64,000 bases of DNA from Urophycis tenuis (GCA_036785325.1 JAXIVH010000016.1:9744702-9808701); one strand, 5' to 3'; positions 49,301 to 63,234 are shown, counted from the first letter of the stretch. A program made the numbers and translations. Notes: generated by a model not told the origin, from the letters alone.

Positions 49301-51431
49301 ATGTTAATTGAAACGTTGAAGGTATGTTTTTAGCTGCTGGGTAGACTTCAGTCAACCTGACCCAGTTTAGTCTGTGATCAACCAAATTGCTCGTGGATGG
49401 GCTCATTATAAGCGGGGAAATCTAAGCTTTCCAACGGCGTATGGCAAGACTATATTCACCAAAGGGCCGTTGAAATACTAAGCTAATTAATTTGTGTTCT
49501 GTAAGGAAAGATTGATGTTAATTGAAACGTTAAAGGTATGTTTTTAGCTGCTGGGTAGACTTCATTCAACCTGACGCAGTTTAGTCTGTGATCAACCAGA
49601 CTGCTCGCGGATGGGCTCATTTTAAGCGGGGAAATCTAAGCTTTCCAACGGCGTATGGCAAGACTATATTGACTCATGGGTCGTTGAAATACTAAGCTAA
49701 TTAATTAGTGTTCTGTAAGGAAAGATTGATGTTAATTGAAACGTTGAAGGTATGTTTTTAGCTGCTGGGTAGACTTTACTCAACCTGACACAGTTTTGTC
49801 TGTGAGCAACCAAATTGCTCGCGGATGGGCTCATTTTAAGCGGGGAAATCTAAGCTTTCCAACGGCGTATGGCAAGACTATATTGACTCATGGGTCGTTG
49901 AAATACTAAGCTAATTAATTAGTGTTCTGTAAGGAAAGATTGATGTTAATTGAAACGTTGAAGGTATGTTTTTAGCTGCTGGGTAGACTTCAGTCAACCT
50001 GACGCAGTTTAGTCTGTGATCAACCAGACTGCTGGCGGATGGGCTCATTTTAAGCAGGGAAATCTAAGCTTTTCAACGGCGTATGGTAAGACTATATTCA
50101 CCAAAGGGCCGTTGAAATACTAAGCTAATTAATTTGTGTTCTGTAAGGAAAGATTGATGTTAATTGAAACGTTGAAGGTATGTTTTTAGCTGCTGGGTAG
50201 ACTTCAGTCAACCTGACGCAGTTTAGTCTGTGATCAACCAGACTGCTCGGGGATGGGCTCATTTTAAGCGGGGAAATCTAAGCTTTCCAACGGCGTATGG
50301 CAAGACTATATTGACTCATGGGTCGTTTAAATACTAAGCTAATTAATTTGTGTTCTGTAAGGAAAGATTGATGTTAATTGAAACGTTGAAGGTATGTCTT
50401 TAGCTGCTGTGTAGACTTCAGTCAACCTGACGCAGATTTGTCTGTGAGCAACCAAATTGCTCGGGGATGGGCTCATTATAAGCGGGGAAATCTAAGCTTT
50501 CCAACGGCGTATGGCAAGACTATATTCACCAAAGGGCCGTTGAAATACTAAGCTAATTAATTTGTGTTCTGTAAGGAAAGATTGATGTTAATTGAAACGT
50601 TAAAGGTATGTTTTTATTAGCTGCTGGGTAGACTTCATTCAACCTGAGGCAGTTTAGTCTGTGATCAACCAGACTGCTCGCGGATGGGCTCATTTTAAGC
50701 GGGGAAATCTAAGCTTTCCAACGGCGTATGGCAAGACTATATTGACTCATGGGTCGTTGAAATACTAAGCTAATTAATTAGTGTTCTGTAAGGAAAGATT
50801 GATGTTAATTGAAACGTTGAAGGTATGTTTTTAGCTGCTGGGTAGACTTCACTCAACCTGACACAGTTTTCTCTGTGAGCAACCAATTTGCTCGGGGATG
50901 GGCTCATTATAAGCGGGGAAATCTAAGCTTTCCAACGGCGTATGGCAAGACTATATTCACCAAAGGGTCGTTGAAATACTAAGCTAATTAATTTGTGTTC
51001 TGTAAGGAAAGATTGATGTTAATTGAAACGTTGAAGTTATGTTTTTAGCTGCTGGGTAGACTTCAGTCAACCTGACGCAGTTTAGTCTGTGATCAACCAG
51101 ACTGCTCGCGGATGGGCTCATTTTAAGCGGGGAAATCTAAGCTTTCCAACGGCGTATGGCAAGACTATATTCACTAAAGGGTCGTTGAAATACTAAGCTA
51201 ATTCATTTGTGTTCTGTAAGGAAAGATTGATGTTAATTGAAACGTTGAAGGTATGTCTTTAGCTGCTGTGTAGACTTCAGTCAACCTGACGCAGATTTGT
51301 CTGTGAGCAACCAAATTGCTCGGAGATTGGCTCATTTTAAACGGGGAAATCTAAGCTTTCCAACGACGTATGGCATGACTATATTTGCCCATGGGTCGTC
51401 GAAATAATAAGCTGATTCATGTGTGTTCTGT
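43313..51431 (+). repeat. 214-bp satellite block, 38 monomers
   Basis: This is the longest block: 8,119 bp, about 38 monomers with a few short insertions (for example TTTTTATTAGCTGC near 50,612). It contains five successive 856-bp higher-order units marked by TAAGATAATT. Its last ~3 kb matches the end of the 26-monomer block before copy L. Confidence 0.93.
43880..48150 (+). repeat. 856-bp (4-monomer) higher-order repeat, five copies
   Basis: The diagnostic AAGATAATTAATTT variant lies at 43,915, 44,771, 45,627, 46,483 and 47,339, exactly 856 bp apart. GCTGGCGGAT and TTTTGGCTGC variants keep the same phase. The matching array after copy K has only two copies (57,526 and 58,382); the difference of three units accounts for the 12-monomer length difference between the 38- and 26-monomer blocks. 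Confidence 0.95.
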
Positions 51432-52132
51432 TGGCTGTGGAAAGAAAATAGCACACAAGTCATACCAAGTCACCTTTATTTTTCAGTGATAAACATTAAT
51501 AAATAAACAGTATGGACATTGTATAAACAGTTGTATAAAAAGTGTAAACGGTATGAACAGTGTTCTTATAAAAGATATCAATATCAATACTGATCACGTG
51601 TGTATTTTATATTTCCAGGTTATTTGTTGATGAGCCAGAGCCTGTGACTCCCACCAACCGGCCCGTTCAGCCCACTGCGTTGTCGTCCTCCACCCGGCCG
51701 AAGCCTCCTGCGCCCACCCGCCTCCAGCCGAGGCCTCCTGCTGCATCAGCCTGTGGCCCGCCCGCCCCCTGTGTCGGCAGCACCCATACCGCTGGTCCTC
51801 CCCGCACAGCCACAGGCCCCCTCCGTCCTGCTTCGTGGGCCATCCTGCAGCTGTCTCTGCAGTCATCGTGTGTCAAAACCATTCAAACTTGTATATGGTA
51901 ACATTTCAAAATGACACCAGCATAAATGAGGACCTTGCAATAGGTTGTGTGTTACAGGACCCCCCTGGCATACAGCTGTATGTCTCTGTGAAGGTGGTTG
52001 TGAAGAACTGCATCCGGCTGAACAAGTACAAGTGCCGGCGAGGCAGCAACTCTCTCGAGGGGTTGCACGCCCACCTGGTTAACGCCATCCCTTCACAGCG
52101 ATATGGGATCATGCCGTTCCAAGTAAGTGATT

Positions 52133-52183
<51 letters not shown>

Positions 52184-52431
52184 GCGCGCGCGCATATATA
52201 CATACACACACACACACTTATATATACACACACATATATATATATACTTAAACATAGCTGACCCTTTTTTTCCCCCTTCTCGGGGATTATGCTCCCAGTT
52301 TTGATCTCGGACGTCTGGTCACTTATAGCATATAATAATATTCTATTACTGTTAAGCCAACTATGAATAATAAAACAGGCCAAAACATGTGTCCTTTATC
52401 ATAGCTACACGTGTTACAAAAAAAACGCGTG
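51432..52431 (+). repeat. Exon-bearing insert I
   Basis: Same organisation as insert G and near identical to it, including a GCGCGCGCGC and CATACACAC core in the alternating tract (about 52,135-52,247). Confidence 0.9.
51619..52122 (+). pseudogene. Exon-like sequence, copy I (class 1)
   Basis: Class 1: GCA, CAG, CGA, TAT; conserved frame open to the 5' splice site. Confidence 0.55.
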
Positions 52432-53912
52432 AATTGAAAAGTTGAAGGTATGTTTTTAGCTGCTGGGTAGACTTCATTCAACCTGACGCAGTTTAGTCTG
52501 TGATCAACCAGACTGCTCGCGGATGGGCTCATTTTAAGCGGGGAAATCTAAGCTTTCCAACGGCCTATGGCAAGACTATATTGACTCATGGGTCATTGAA
52601 ATACTAAGCTAATTAATTTGTGTTCTGTAAGGAAAGATTGATGTTAATTGAAACGTTGAAGGTATGTTTTTAGCTGCTGGGTAGACTTCAGTCAACCTGA
52701 CGCAGTTTAGTCTGTGATCAACCAGACTGCTCGCGGATGGGCTCATTTTAAGCGGGGAAATCTAAGCTTTTCAACGGCGTATGGCAAGACCATATTCACC
52801 AATGGCCCGTTGAAATACTAAGCTAATTAATTTGTGTTCTGTAAGGAAAGATTGATGTCAATTGAAACGTTAAAGGTATGTTTTTAGCTGCTGGGTAGAC
52901 TTCATTCAACCTGACGCAGTTTAGTCTGTGATCAACCAGACTGCTCGCGGATGGGCTCATTTTAAGCGGGGAAATCTAAGCTTTCCAACGGCGTATGGAA
53001 AGACTATATTGACTCAGGGGTCGTTGAAATACTAAGCTAATTAATTTGTGTTCTGTAAGGAAAGATTGATGTTAATTGAAACGTTGAAGGTATGTCTTTA
53101 GCTGCTGTGTAGACTTCAGTCAACCTGACGCAGATTTGTCTGTGAGCAACCAAATTGCTCGGGGATGGGCTCATTATAAGCGGGGAAATCTACGCTTTCC
53201 AACGGCGTATGGCAAGACTATATTCACCAAAGGGCCGTTGAAATACTAAGCTAATTAATTTGTGTTCTGTAAGGAAAGATTGATGTTAATTGAAACGTTA
53301 AAGGTATGTTTTTAGCTGCTGGGTAGACTTCATTCAACCTGACGCAGTTTAGTCTGTGATCAACCAGACTGCTCGCGGATGGGCTCATTTTAAGCGGGGA
53401 AATCTAAGCTTTCTAACGGCGTATGGCAAGACTATATTGACTCATGGGTCGTTGAAATACTAAGCTAATTAATTTGTGTTCTGTAAGGAAAGATTGATGT
53501 TAATTGAAACGTTGAAGGTATGTTTTTAGCTGCTGGGTAGACTTCAGTCAACCTGACGCAGTTTAGTCTGTGATCAACCAGACTGCTCGAGGATGGGCTC
53601 ATTTTAAGCGGGGAAATCTAAGCTTTCTAACGGCGTATGGCAAGACTATATTCACTAAAGGGTCGTTGAAATACTAAGCTAATTAATTTGTGTTCTGTAA
53701 GGAAAGATTGATGTTAATTGAAACGTTGAAGGTATGTCTTTAGCTGCTTTGTAGACTTCAGTCAACCTCACGCAGATTTGTCTGTGAGCAACCAAATTGC
53801 TCGGAGATGGGCTCATTTTAAACGGGGAAATCTAAGCTTTCCAACGACGTATGGCATGACTATATTTGCCCATGGGTCGTCGAAATAATAAGCTGATTCA
53901 TGTGTGTTCTGT
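52432..53912 (+). repeat. 214-bp satellite block, 7 monomers (mosaic)
   Basis: 1,481 bp, that is 7 x 214 minus 17. The left part follows the block after copy G. The right part, from about 53,580, carries the CTCGAGGATGG and CCTCACGCAG markers of the block before copy D. The crossover lies in between. Confidence 0.92.
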
Positions 53913-54613
53913 TGGCTGTGGAAAGAAAATAGCACACAAGTCATACCAAGTCACCTTTATTTTTCAGTGATAAACATTAATAAATAAACAGTATGGACAT
54001 TGTATAAACAGTTGTATAAAAAGTGTAAACGGTATGAACAGTGTTCTTATAAAAGATATCAATATCAATACTGATCACGTGTGTATTTTATATTTCCAGG
54101 TTATTTGTTGATGAGCCAGAGCCTGTGACTCCCACCAACCGGCCCGTTCAGCCCACTGCGTTGTCGTCCTCCACCCGGCCGAAGCCTCCTGCGCCCACCC
54201 GCCTCCAGCCGAGGCCTCCTGCTGCGTCAGCCTGTGGCCCGCCCGCCCCCTGTGTCGGCAGCACCCATACCGCTGGTCCTCCCCGCACAGCCACAGGCCC
54301 CCTCCGTCCTGCTTCGTGGGCCATCCTGCAGCTGTCTCTGCAGTCATCGTGTGTCAAAACCATTCAAACTTGTATATGGTAACATTTCAAAATGACACCA
54401 GCATAAATGAGGACCTTGCAATAGGTTGTGTGTTACATGACCCCCCTGGCATACAGCTGTATGTCTCTGTGAAGGTGGTTGTGAAGAACTGCATCCGGCT
54501 GAACAAGTACAAGTGCCGGTGAGGCAGCAACTCTCTCGAGGGGTTGCACGCCCACCTGGTTAACGCCGTCCCTTCACAGCGATGTGGGATCATGCCGTTC
54601 CAAGTAAGTGATT

Positions 54614-54662
<49 letters not shown>

Positions 54663-54902
54663 GCGCATATATACACACACACACACACTTATATAAACAC
54701 ACACATATATATATATACTTAAACATAGCTGACCCTTTTTTTCCCCCTTCTCGGGGATTATGCTCCCAGTTTTGATCTCGGACGTCTGGTCACTTATAGC
54801 ATATAATAATATTCTATTACTGTTAAGCCAACTATGAATAATAAAACAGGCCAAAACATGTGTCCTTTATCATAGCTACACGTATTACAAAAAAAACGCG
54901 TG
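53913..54902 (+). repeat. Exon-bearing insert J
   Basis: Same organisation as the others; alternating tract about 54,617-54,718. It has no counterpart in the first copy of the ~11-kb duplication, so it was gained there or lost from the other copy. Confidence 0.9.
54100..54603 (+). pseudogene. Exon-like sequence, copy J (class 2, TGA)
   Basis: Class 2 with TGA at 54,520-54,522. The private change GCCGTC for GCCATC lies downstream of the stop. Confidence 0.55.
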
Positions 54903-55955
54903 AATTGAAAAGTTGAAGGTATGTTTTTAGCTGCTGGGTAGACTTCATTCAACCTGACGCAGTTTAGTCTGTGAGCAACCAGACTGCTCGCGGATGGGCT
55001 CATTTTAAGCGGGGAAATCTAAGGTTCCCAACGGCGTATGGCAAGACTATATTGAGTCATGGGTCGTTGAAATACTAAGCTAATTAATTTCTGTTCTTTA
55101 TTGAAAGATTGATCTTAATTGAAACGTTGAAGGTATGTTTTTAGCTGCTGGGTAGACTTCAGTCAACCTGACGCAGTTTTGTCTGTGAGCAAGCAGACTG
55201 CTCGCGGATGGGCTCATTTTAAGCAGGGAAATCTAAGCTTTCCAACGGCGTATGGCTAGACTATATTGACTCATGGGTCGTTGAAATACTAAGCTAATTA
55301 ATTTGTGTTCTGTAAGGAAAGATTGATGTTAATTGAAACGTTGAAGGTATGTTTTTAGCTGCTGGGTAGACTTCAGTCAACCTGACACAGTTTTGTCTCT
55401 GAGCAACCAAATTGCTTGGGGATGGGCTCATTATAAGCGGGGAAATCTAAGCTTTTCAACGGCGTATGGCAAGACTATATACACCAAAGGGCCTTTGAAA
55501 TACTAAGCTAATTAATTTGTGTTCTGTAAGGAAAGATTGATGTTAATTGAAACGTTAAAGGTATGTTTTTAGCTGCTGGGTAGACTTCATTCAACCTGAC
55601 GCAGTTTAGTCTGTGATCAACCAGACTGCTAGCGGATGGGCTCATTTTAAGCGGGGAAATCTAAGCTTTCCAACGGCCTATGGCAAGACTATATTGACTC
55701 ATGGGTCATTGAAATACTAAGCTAATTAATTTGTGTTCTGTAAGGAAAGATTGATGTTAATTGAAACGTTAAAGGTATGTTTTTAGCTGCTGGGTAGACT
55801 TCATTCAACCTGACGCAGTTTAGTCTGTGATCAACCAGACTGCTCGCGGATGGGCTCATTTTAAGCGGGGAAATCTAAGCTTTCCAACGGCGTATGGCAA
55901 GAGTATATTGACTCATGGGTCGTCGAAATAATAAGCTGATTCATGTGTGTTCTGT
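54903..55955 (+). repeat. 214-bp satellite block, 5 monomers
   Basis: 1,053 bp, that is 5 x 214 minus 17, the shortest complete block. Its right joint matches that before copy H. Confidence 0.93.
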
Positions 55956-56656
55956 TGGCTGTGGAAAGAAAATAGCACACAATTCATACCAAGTCACCTT
56001 TATTTTTCAGTGATAAACATTAATAAATAAACAGTATGGACATTGTATAAACAGTTGTATAAAAAGTGTAAACGGTATGAACAGTGTTCTTATAAAAGAT
56101 ATCAATATCAATACTGATCACGTGTGTATTTTATATTTCCAGGTTATTTGTTGATGAGCCAGAGCCTGTGACTCCCACCAACCGGCCCGTTCAGCCCACT
56201 GCGTTGTCGTCCTCCACCCGGCCGAAGCCTCCTGCGCCCACCCGCCTCCAGCCGAGGCCTCCTGCTGCGTCAGCCTGTGGCCCGCCCGCCCCCTGTGTCG
56301 GCAGCACCCATACCGCTGGTCCTCCCCGCACAGCCACAGGCCCCCTCCGTCCTGCTTCGTGGGCCATCCTGCAGCTGTCTCTGCAGTCATCGTGTGTCAA
56401 AACCATTCAAACTTGTATATGGTAACATTTCAAAATGACACCAGCATAAATGAGGACCTTGCAATAGGTTGTGTGTTACATGACCCCCCTGGCATACAGC
56501 TGTATGTCTCTGTGAAGGTGGTTGTGAAGAACTGCATCCGGCTGAACAAGTACAAGTGCCGGCGAGGCAGCAACTCTCTCGAGGGGTTGCACGCCCACCT
56601 GGTTAACGCCATCCCTTCACAGCGATGTGGGATCATGCCGTTCCAAGTAAGTGATT

Positions 56657-56687
<31 letters not shown>

Positions 56688-56923
56688 GCGCATATATACA
56701 CACACACACGCATATATACACACACATATATATATATACTTAAACATAGCTGACCCTTTTTTTCCCCCTTCTCGGGGATTATGCTCCCAGTTTTGATCTC
56801 GGACGTCTGGTCACTTATAGCATATAATAATATTCTATTACTGTTAAGCCAACTATGAATAATAAAACAGGCCAAAACATGTGTCCTTTATCATAGCTAC
56901 ACGTATTACAAAAAAAACGCGTG
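55956..56923 (+). repeat. Exon-bearing insert K
   Basis: Same organisation as insert H, with a slightly shorter alternating tract (about 56,660-56,739). Confidence 0.9.
56143..56646 (+). pseudogene. Exon-like sequence, copy K (mixed class)
   Basis: GCG, CAT, CGA and TGT, as in copy H; the conserved frame is open to the splice site. Confidence 0.55.
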
Positions 56924-59900
56924 AATTGAAAAGTTGAAGGTATGTTTTTAGCTGCTGGGTAGACTTCAGTCAACCTGACGCAGTTTTGTCTTTGAGCAAC
57001 CAAATTGCTCGGGGATGGGCTCATTTTAAGCGGGGAAATCTAAGGTTCCCAACGGCGTATGGCAAGATTATATTGAGTCATGGGTCGTTGAAATACTAAG
57101 CTAATTAATTTCTGTTCTTTATTGAAAGATTGATCTTAATTGAAACGTTGAAGGTATGTTTTTAGCTGCTGGGTAGACTTCAGTCAACCTGACGCAGTTT
57201 TGTCTGTGAGCAAGCAGACTGCTCGCGGATGGGCTCATTTTAAGCGGGGAAATCTAAGCTTTCCAACGGCGTATGGCAAGACTATATTGACTCATTGGTC
57301 GTTGAAATACTAAGCTAATTAATTTGTGATCTGTAAGGAAAGATTGATGTTAATTGAAACGTTGAAGGTATGTTTTTAGCTGCTGGGTAGACTTCAGTCA
57401 ACCTGACACAGTTTTGTCTCTGAGCAACCAAATTGCTTGGGGATGGGCTCATTTTAAGCGGGGAAATCTAAGCTTTCCAACGGCGTATGGCAAGACAATA
57501 TTGACTCATGGGTCGTTGAAATACTAAGATAATTAATTTGTGTTCTGTAAGGAAAGATTGATGTTAATTGAAACGTTGAAGGTATGTTTTTAGCTGCTGG
57601 GTAGACTTCACTCAACCTGACACAGTTTTGTCTGTGATCAACCAGACTGCTGGCGGATGGGCTCATTTTAAGCAGGGAAATCTAAGCTTTTCAACGGCGT
57701 ATGGTAAGACTATATTCACCAAAGGGCCGTTGAAATACTAAGCTAATTAATTTGTGTTCTGTAAGGAAAGATTGATGTAAATTGAAACGTTAAAGGTATG
57801 TTTTTGGCTGCTGGGTAGACTTCATTCAACCTGACGCAGTTTAGTCTGTGATCAACCAGACTGCTCGCGGATGGGCTCATTTTAAGCGGGGAAATCTAAG
57901 CTTTCCAACGGCGTATGGCAAGACTATATTGACTCATGGGTCGTTGAAATACTAAGCTAATTAATTTGTGTTCTGTAAGGAAAGATTGATGTTAATTGAA
58001 ACGTTGAAGGTATGTTTTTAGCTGCTGGGTAGACTTCAGTCAACCTGACGCAGTTTAGTCTGTGAGCAACCAAATTGCTCGGGGATGGGCTCATTATAAG
58101 CGGGGAAATCTAAGCTTTCCAACGGCGTATGGCAAGACTATATTCACCAAAGGGTCGTTGAAATACTAAGCTAATTAATTTGTGTTCTGTAAGGAAAGAT
58201 TGATGTTAATTGAAACGTTGAAGGTATGTTTTTAGCTGCTGGGTAGACTTCAGTCAACCTGACGCAGTTTAGTCTGTGATCAACCAGACTGCTTGCGGAT
58301 GGGCTCATTTTAAGCGGGGAAATCTAAGCTTTCCAACGGCGTATGGCAAGACTATATTGACTCATGGGTCGTTGAAATACTAAGATAATTAATTTGTGTT
58401 CTGTAAGGAAAGATTGATGTTAATTGAAACGTTGAAGGTATGTTTTTAGCTGCTGGGTAGACTTCACTCAACCTGACACAGTTTTGTCTGTGATCAACCA
58501 GACTGCTGGCGGATAGGCTCATTTTAAGCAGGGAAATCTAAGCTTTTCAACGGCGTATGGTAAGACTATATTCACCAAAGGGCCGTTGAAATACTAAGCT
58601 AATTAATTTGTGTTCTGTAAGGAAAGATTGATGTTAATTGAAACGTTAAAGGTATGTTTTTAGCTGCTGGGTAGACTTCATTCAACCTGACGCAGTTTAG
58701 TCTGTGATCAACCAGACTGCTCGCGGATGGGCTCATTTTAAGCCGGGAAATCTAAGCTTTCCAACGGCGTATGGCAAGACTATATTGACTCAAGGGTCGT
58801 TGAAATACTAAGCTAATTAATTAGTGTTCTGTAAGGAAAGATTGATGTTAATTGAAACGTTGAAGGTATGTTTTTAGCTGCTGGGTAGACTTTACTCAAC
58901 CTGACACAGTTTTGTCTGTGAGCAACCAAATTGCTCGCGGATGGGCTCATTTTAAGCGGGGAAATCTAAGCTTTCCAACGGCGTATGGCAAGACTATATT
59001 GACTCATGGATCGTTGAAATACTAAGCTAATTAATTAGTGTTCTGTAAGGAAAGATTGATGTTAATTGAAACGTTGAAGGTATGTTTTTAGCTGCTGGGT
59101 AGACTTCAGTCAACCTGACGCAGTTTAGTCTGTGATCAACCAGACTGCTGGCGGATGGGCTCATTTTAAGCAGGGAAATCTAAGCTTTTCAACGGCGTAT
59201 GGTAAGACTATATTCACCAAAGGGCCGTTGAAATACTAAGCTAATTAATTTGTGTTCTGTAAGGAAAGATTGATGTTAATTGAAACGTTGAAGGTATGTT
59301 TTTAGCTGCTGGGTAGACTTCAGTCAACCTGACGCAGTTTAGTCTGTGATCAACCAGACTGCTCGGGGATGGGCTCATTTTAAGCGGGGAAATCTAAGCT
59401 TTCCAACGGCGTATGGCAAGACTATATTGACTCATGGGTCGTTTAAATACTAAGCTAATTAATTTGTGTTCTGTAAGGAAAGATTGATGTCAATTGAAAC
59501 GTTAAAGGTATGTTTTTAGCTGCTGGGTAGACTTCATTCAACCTGACGCAGTTTAGTCTGTGATCAACCAGACTGCTCGCGGATGGGCTCATTTTAAGCG
59601 GGGAAATCTAAGCTTTCCAACGGCGTATGGAAAGACTATATTGACTCATGGGTCGTTGAAATACTAAGCTAATTAATTTGTGTTCTGTAAGGAAAGATTG
59701 ATGTTAATTGAAACGTTAAAGGTATGTTTTTGGCTGCTGGGTAGACTTCATTCAACCTGACGCAGTTTAGTCTGTGATCAACCAGACTGCTCGCGGATGG
59801 GCTCATTTTAAGCGGGGAAATCTAAGCTTTCCAACGGCGTATGGCAAGACTATATTGACTCATGGGTCGTTGAAATACTAAGCTAATTAATTTGTGTTCT

Positions 59901-62470
59901 GTAAGGAAAGATTGATGTTAATTGAAACGTTGAAGGTATGTTTTTAGCTGCTGGGTAGACTTCAGTCAACCTGACGCAGTTTAGTCTGGGAGCAACCAAA
60001 TTGCTCGGGGATGGGCTCATTATAAGCGGGGAAATCTAAGCTTTCCAACGGCGTATGGCAAGACTATATTCACCAAAGGGTCGTTGAAATACTAAGCTAA
60101 TTAATTTGTGTTCTGTAAGGAAAGATTGATGTTAATTGAAACGTTGAAGGTATGTTTTTAGCTGCTGGGTAGACTTCAGTCAACCTGACGCAGTTTAGTC
60201 TGTGATCAACCAGACTGCTCGCGGATGGGCTCATTTTAAGCGGGGAAATCTAAGCTTTCCAACGGCGTATGGCAAGACTATATCGACTCATGGGTCGTTG
60301 AAATACTAAGCTAATTAATTTGTGTTCTGTAAGGAAAGATTGATGTTAATTGAAACGTTGAAGGTATGTTTTTAGCTGCTGGGTAGACTTCAGTCAACCT
60401 GACCCAGTTTAGTCTGTGATCAACCAAATTGCTCGTGGATGGGCTCATTATAAGCGGGGAAATCTAAGCTTTCCAACGGCGTATGGCAAGACTATATTCA
60501 CCAAAGGGCCGTTGAAATACTAAGCTAATTAATTTGTGTTCTGTAAGGAAAGATTGATGTTAATTGAAACGTTAAAGGTATGTTTTTAGCTGCTGGGTAG
60601 ACTTCATTCAACCTGACGCAGTTTAGTCTGTGATCAACCAGACTGCTCGCGGATGGGCTCATTTTAAGCGGGGAAATCTAAGCTTTCCAACGGCGTATGG
60701 CAAGACTATATTGACTCATGGGTCGTTGAAATACTAAGCTAATTAATTAGTGTTCTGTAAGGAAAGATTGATGTTAATTGAAACGTTGAAGGTATGTTTT
60801 TAGCTGCTGGGTAGACTTTACTCAACCTGACACAGTTTTGTCTGTGAGCAACCAAATTGCTCGCGGATGGGCTCATTTTAAGCGGGGAAATCTAAGCTTT
60901 CCAACGGCGTATGGCAAGACTATATTGACTCATGGGTCGTTGAAATACTAAGCTAATTAATTAGTGTTCTGTAAGGAAAGATTGATGTTAATTGAAACGT
61001 TGAAGGTATGTTTTTAGCTGCTGGGTAGACTTCAGTCAACCTGACGCAGTTTAGTCTGTGATCAACCAGACTGCTGGCGGATGGGCTCATTTTAAGCAGG
61101 GAAATCTAAGCTTTTCAACGGCGTATGGTAAGACTATATTCACCAAAGGGCCGTTGAAATACTAAGCTAATTAATTTGTGTTCTGTAAGGAAAGATTGAT
61201 GTTAATTGAAACGTTGAAGGTATGTTTTTAGCTGCTGGGTAGACTTCAGTCAACCTGACGCAGTTTAGTCTGTGATCAACCAGACTGCTCGGGGATGGGC
61301 TCATTTTAAGCGGGGAAATCTAAGCTTTCAAACGGCGTATGGCAAGACTATATTGACTCATGGGTCGTTTAAATACTAAGCTAATTAATTTGTGTTCTGT
61401 AAGGAAAGATTGATGTTAATTGAAACGTTGAAGGTATGTCTTTAGCTGCTGTGTAGACTTCAGTCAACCTGACGCAGATTTGTCTGTGAGCAACCAAATT
61501 GCTCGGGGATGGGCTCATTATAAGCGGGGAAATCTAAGCTTTCCAACGGCGTATGGCAAGACTATATTCACCAAAGGGCCGTTGAAATACTAAGCTAATT
61601 AATTTGTGTTCTGTAAGGAAAGATTGATGTTAATTGAAACGTTAAAGGTATGTTTTTAGCTGCTGGGTAGACTTCATTCAACCTGAGGCAGTTTAGTCTG
61701 TGATCAACCAGACTGCTCGCGGATGGGCTCATTTTAAGCGGGGAAATCTAAGCTTTCCAACGGCGTATGGCAAGACTATATTGACTCATGGGTCGTTGAA
61801 ATACTAAGCTAATTAATTAGTGTTCTGTAAGGAAAGATTGATGTTAATTGAAACGTTGAAGGTATGTTTTTAGCTGCTGGGTAGACTTCACTCAACCTGA
61901 CACAGTTTTCTCTGTGAGCAACCAATTTGCTCGGGGATGGGCTCATTATAAGCGGGGAAATCTAAGCTTTCCAACGGCGTATGGCAAGACTATATTCACC
62001 AAAGGGTCGTTGAAATACTAAGCTAATTAATTTGTGTTCTGTAAGGAAAGATTGATGTTAATTGAAACGTTGAAGTTATGTTTTTAGCTGCTGGGTAGAC
62101 TTCAGTCAACCTGACGCAGTTTAGTCTGTGATCAACCAGACTGCTCGCGGATGGGCTCATTTTAAGCGGGGAAATCTAAGCTTTCCAACGGCGTATGGCA
62201 AGACTATATTCACTAAAGGGTCGTTGAAATACTAAGCTAATTCATTTGTGTTCTGTAAGGAAAGATTGATGTTAATTGAAACGTTGAAGGTATGTCTTTA
62301 GCTGCTGTGTAGACTTCAGTCAACCTGACGCAGATTTGTCTGTGAGCAACCAAATTGCTCGGAGATTGGCTCATTTTAAACGGGGAAATCTAAGCTTTCC
62401 AACGACGTATGGCATGACTATATTTGCCCATGGGTCGTCGAAATAATAAGCTGATTCATGTGTGTTCTGT
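56924..62470 (+). repeat. 214-bp satellite block, 26 monomers
   Basis: 5,547 bp, that is 26 x 214 minus 17. It is the counterpart of the 38-monomer block with two rather than five 856-bp units. Shared late markers include TTTTCTCTGTGAGC (near 50,867 and 61,908) and TTGAAGTTATG (near 51,031 and 62,071). Confidence 0.93.
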
Positions 62471-63171
62471 TGGCTGTGGAAAGAAAATAGCACACAAGTC
62501 ATACCAAGTCACCTTTATTTTTCAGTGATAAACATTAATAAATAAACAGTATGGACATTGTATAAACAGTTGTATAAAAAGTGTAAACGGTATGAACAGT
62601 GTTCTTATAAAAGATATCAATATCAATACTGATCACGTGTGTATTTTATATTTCCAGGTTATTTGTTGATGAGCCAGAGCCTGTGACTCCCACCAACCGG
62701 CCCGTTCAGCCCACTGCGTTGTCGTCCTCCACCCGGCCGAAGCCTCCTGCGCCCACCCGCCTCCAGCCGAGGCCTCCTGCTGCGTCAGCCTGTGGCCCGC
62801 CCGCCCCCTGTGTCGGCAGCACCCATACCGCTGGTCCTCCCCGCACAGCCACAGGCCCCCTCCGTCCTGCTTCGTGGGCCATCCTGCAGCTGTCTCTGCA
62901 GTCATCGTGTGTCAAAACCATTCAAACTTGTATATGGTAACATTTCAAAATGACACCAGCATAAATGAGGACCTTGCAATAGGTTGTGTGTTACATGACC
63001 CCCCTGGCATACAGCTGTATGTCTCTGTGAAGGTGGTTGTGAAGAACTGCATCCGGCTGAACAAGTACAAGTGCCGGTGAGGCAGCAACTCTCTCGAGGG
63101 GTTGCACGCCCACCTGGTTAACGCCATCCCTTCACAGCGATGTGGGATAATGCCGTTCCAAGTAAGTGATT

Positions 63172-63234
<63 letters not shown>

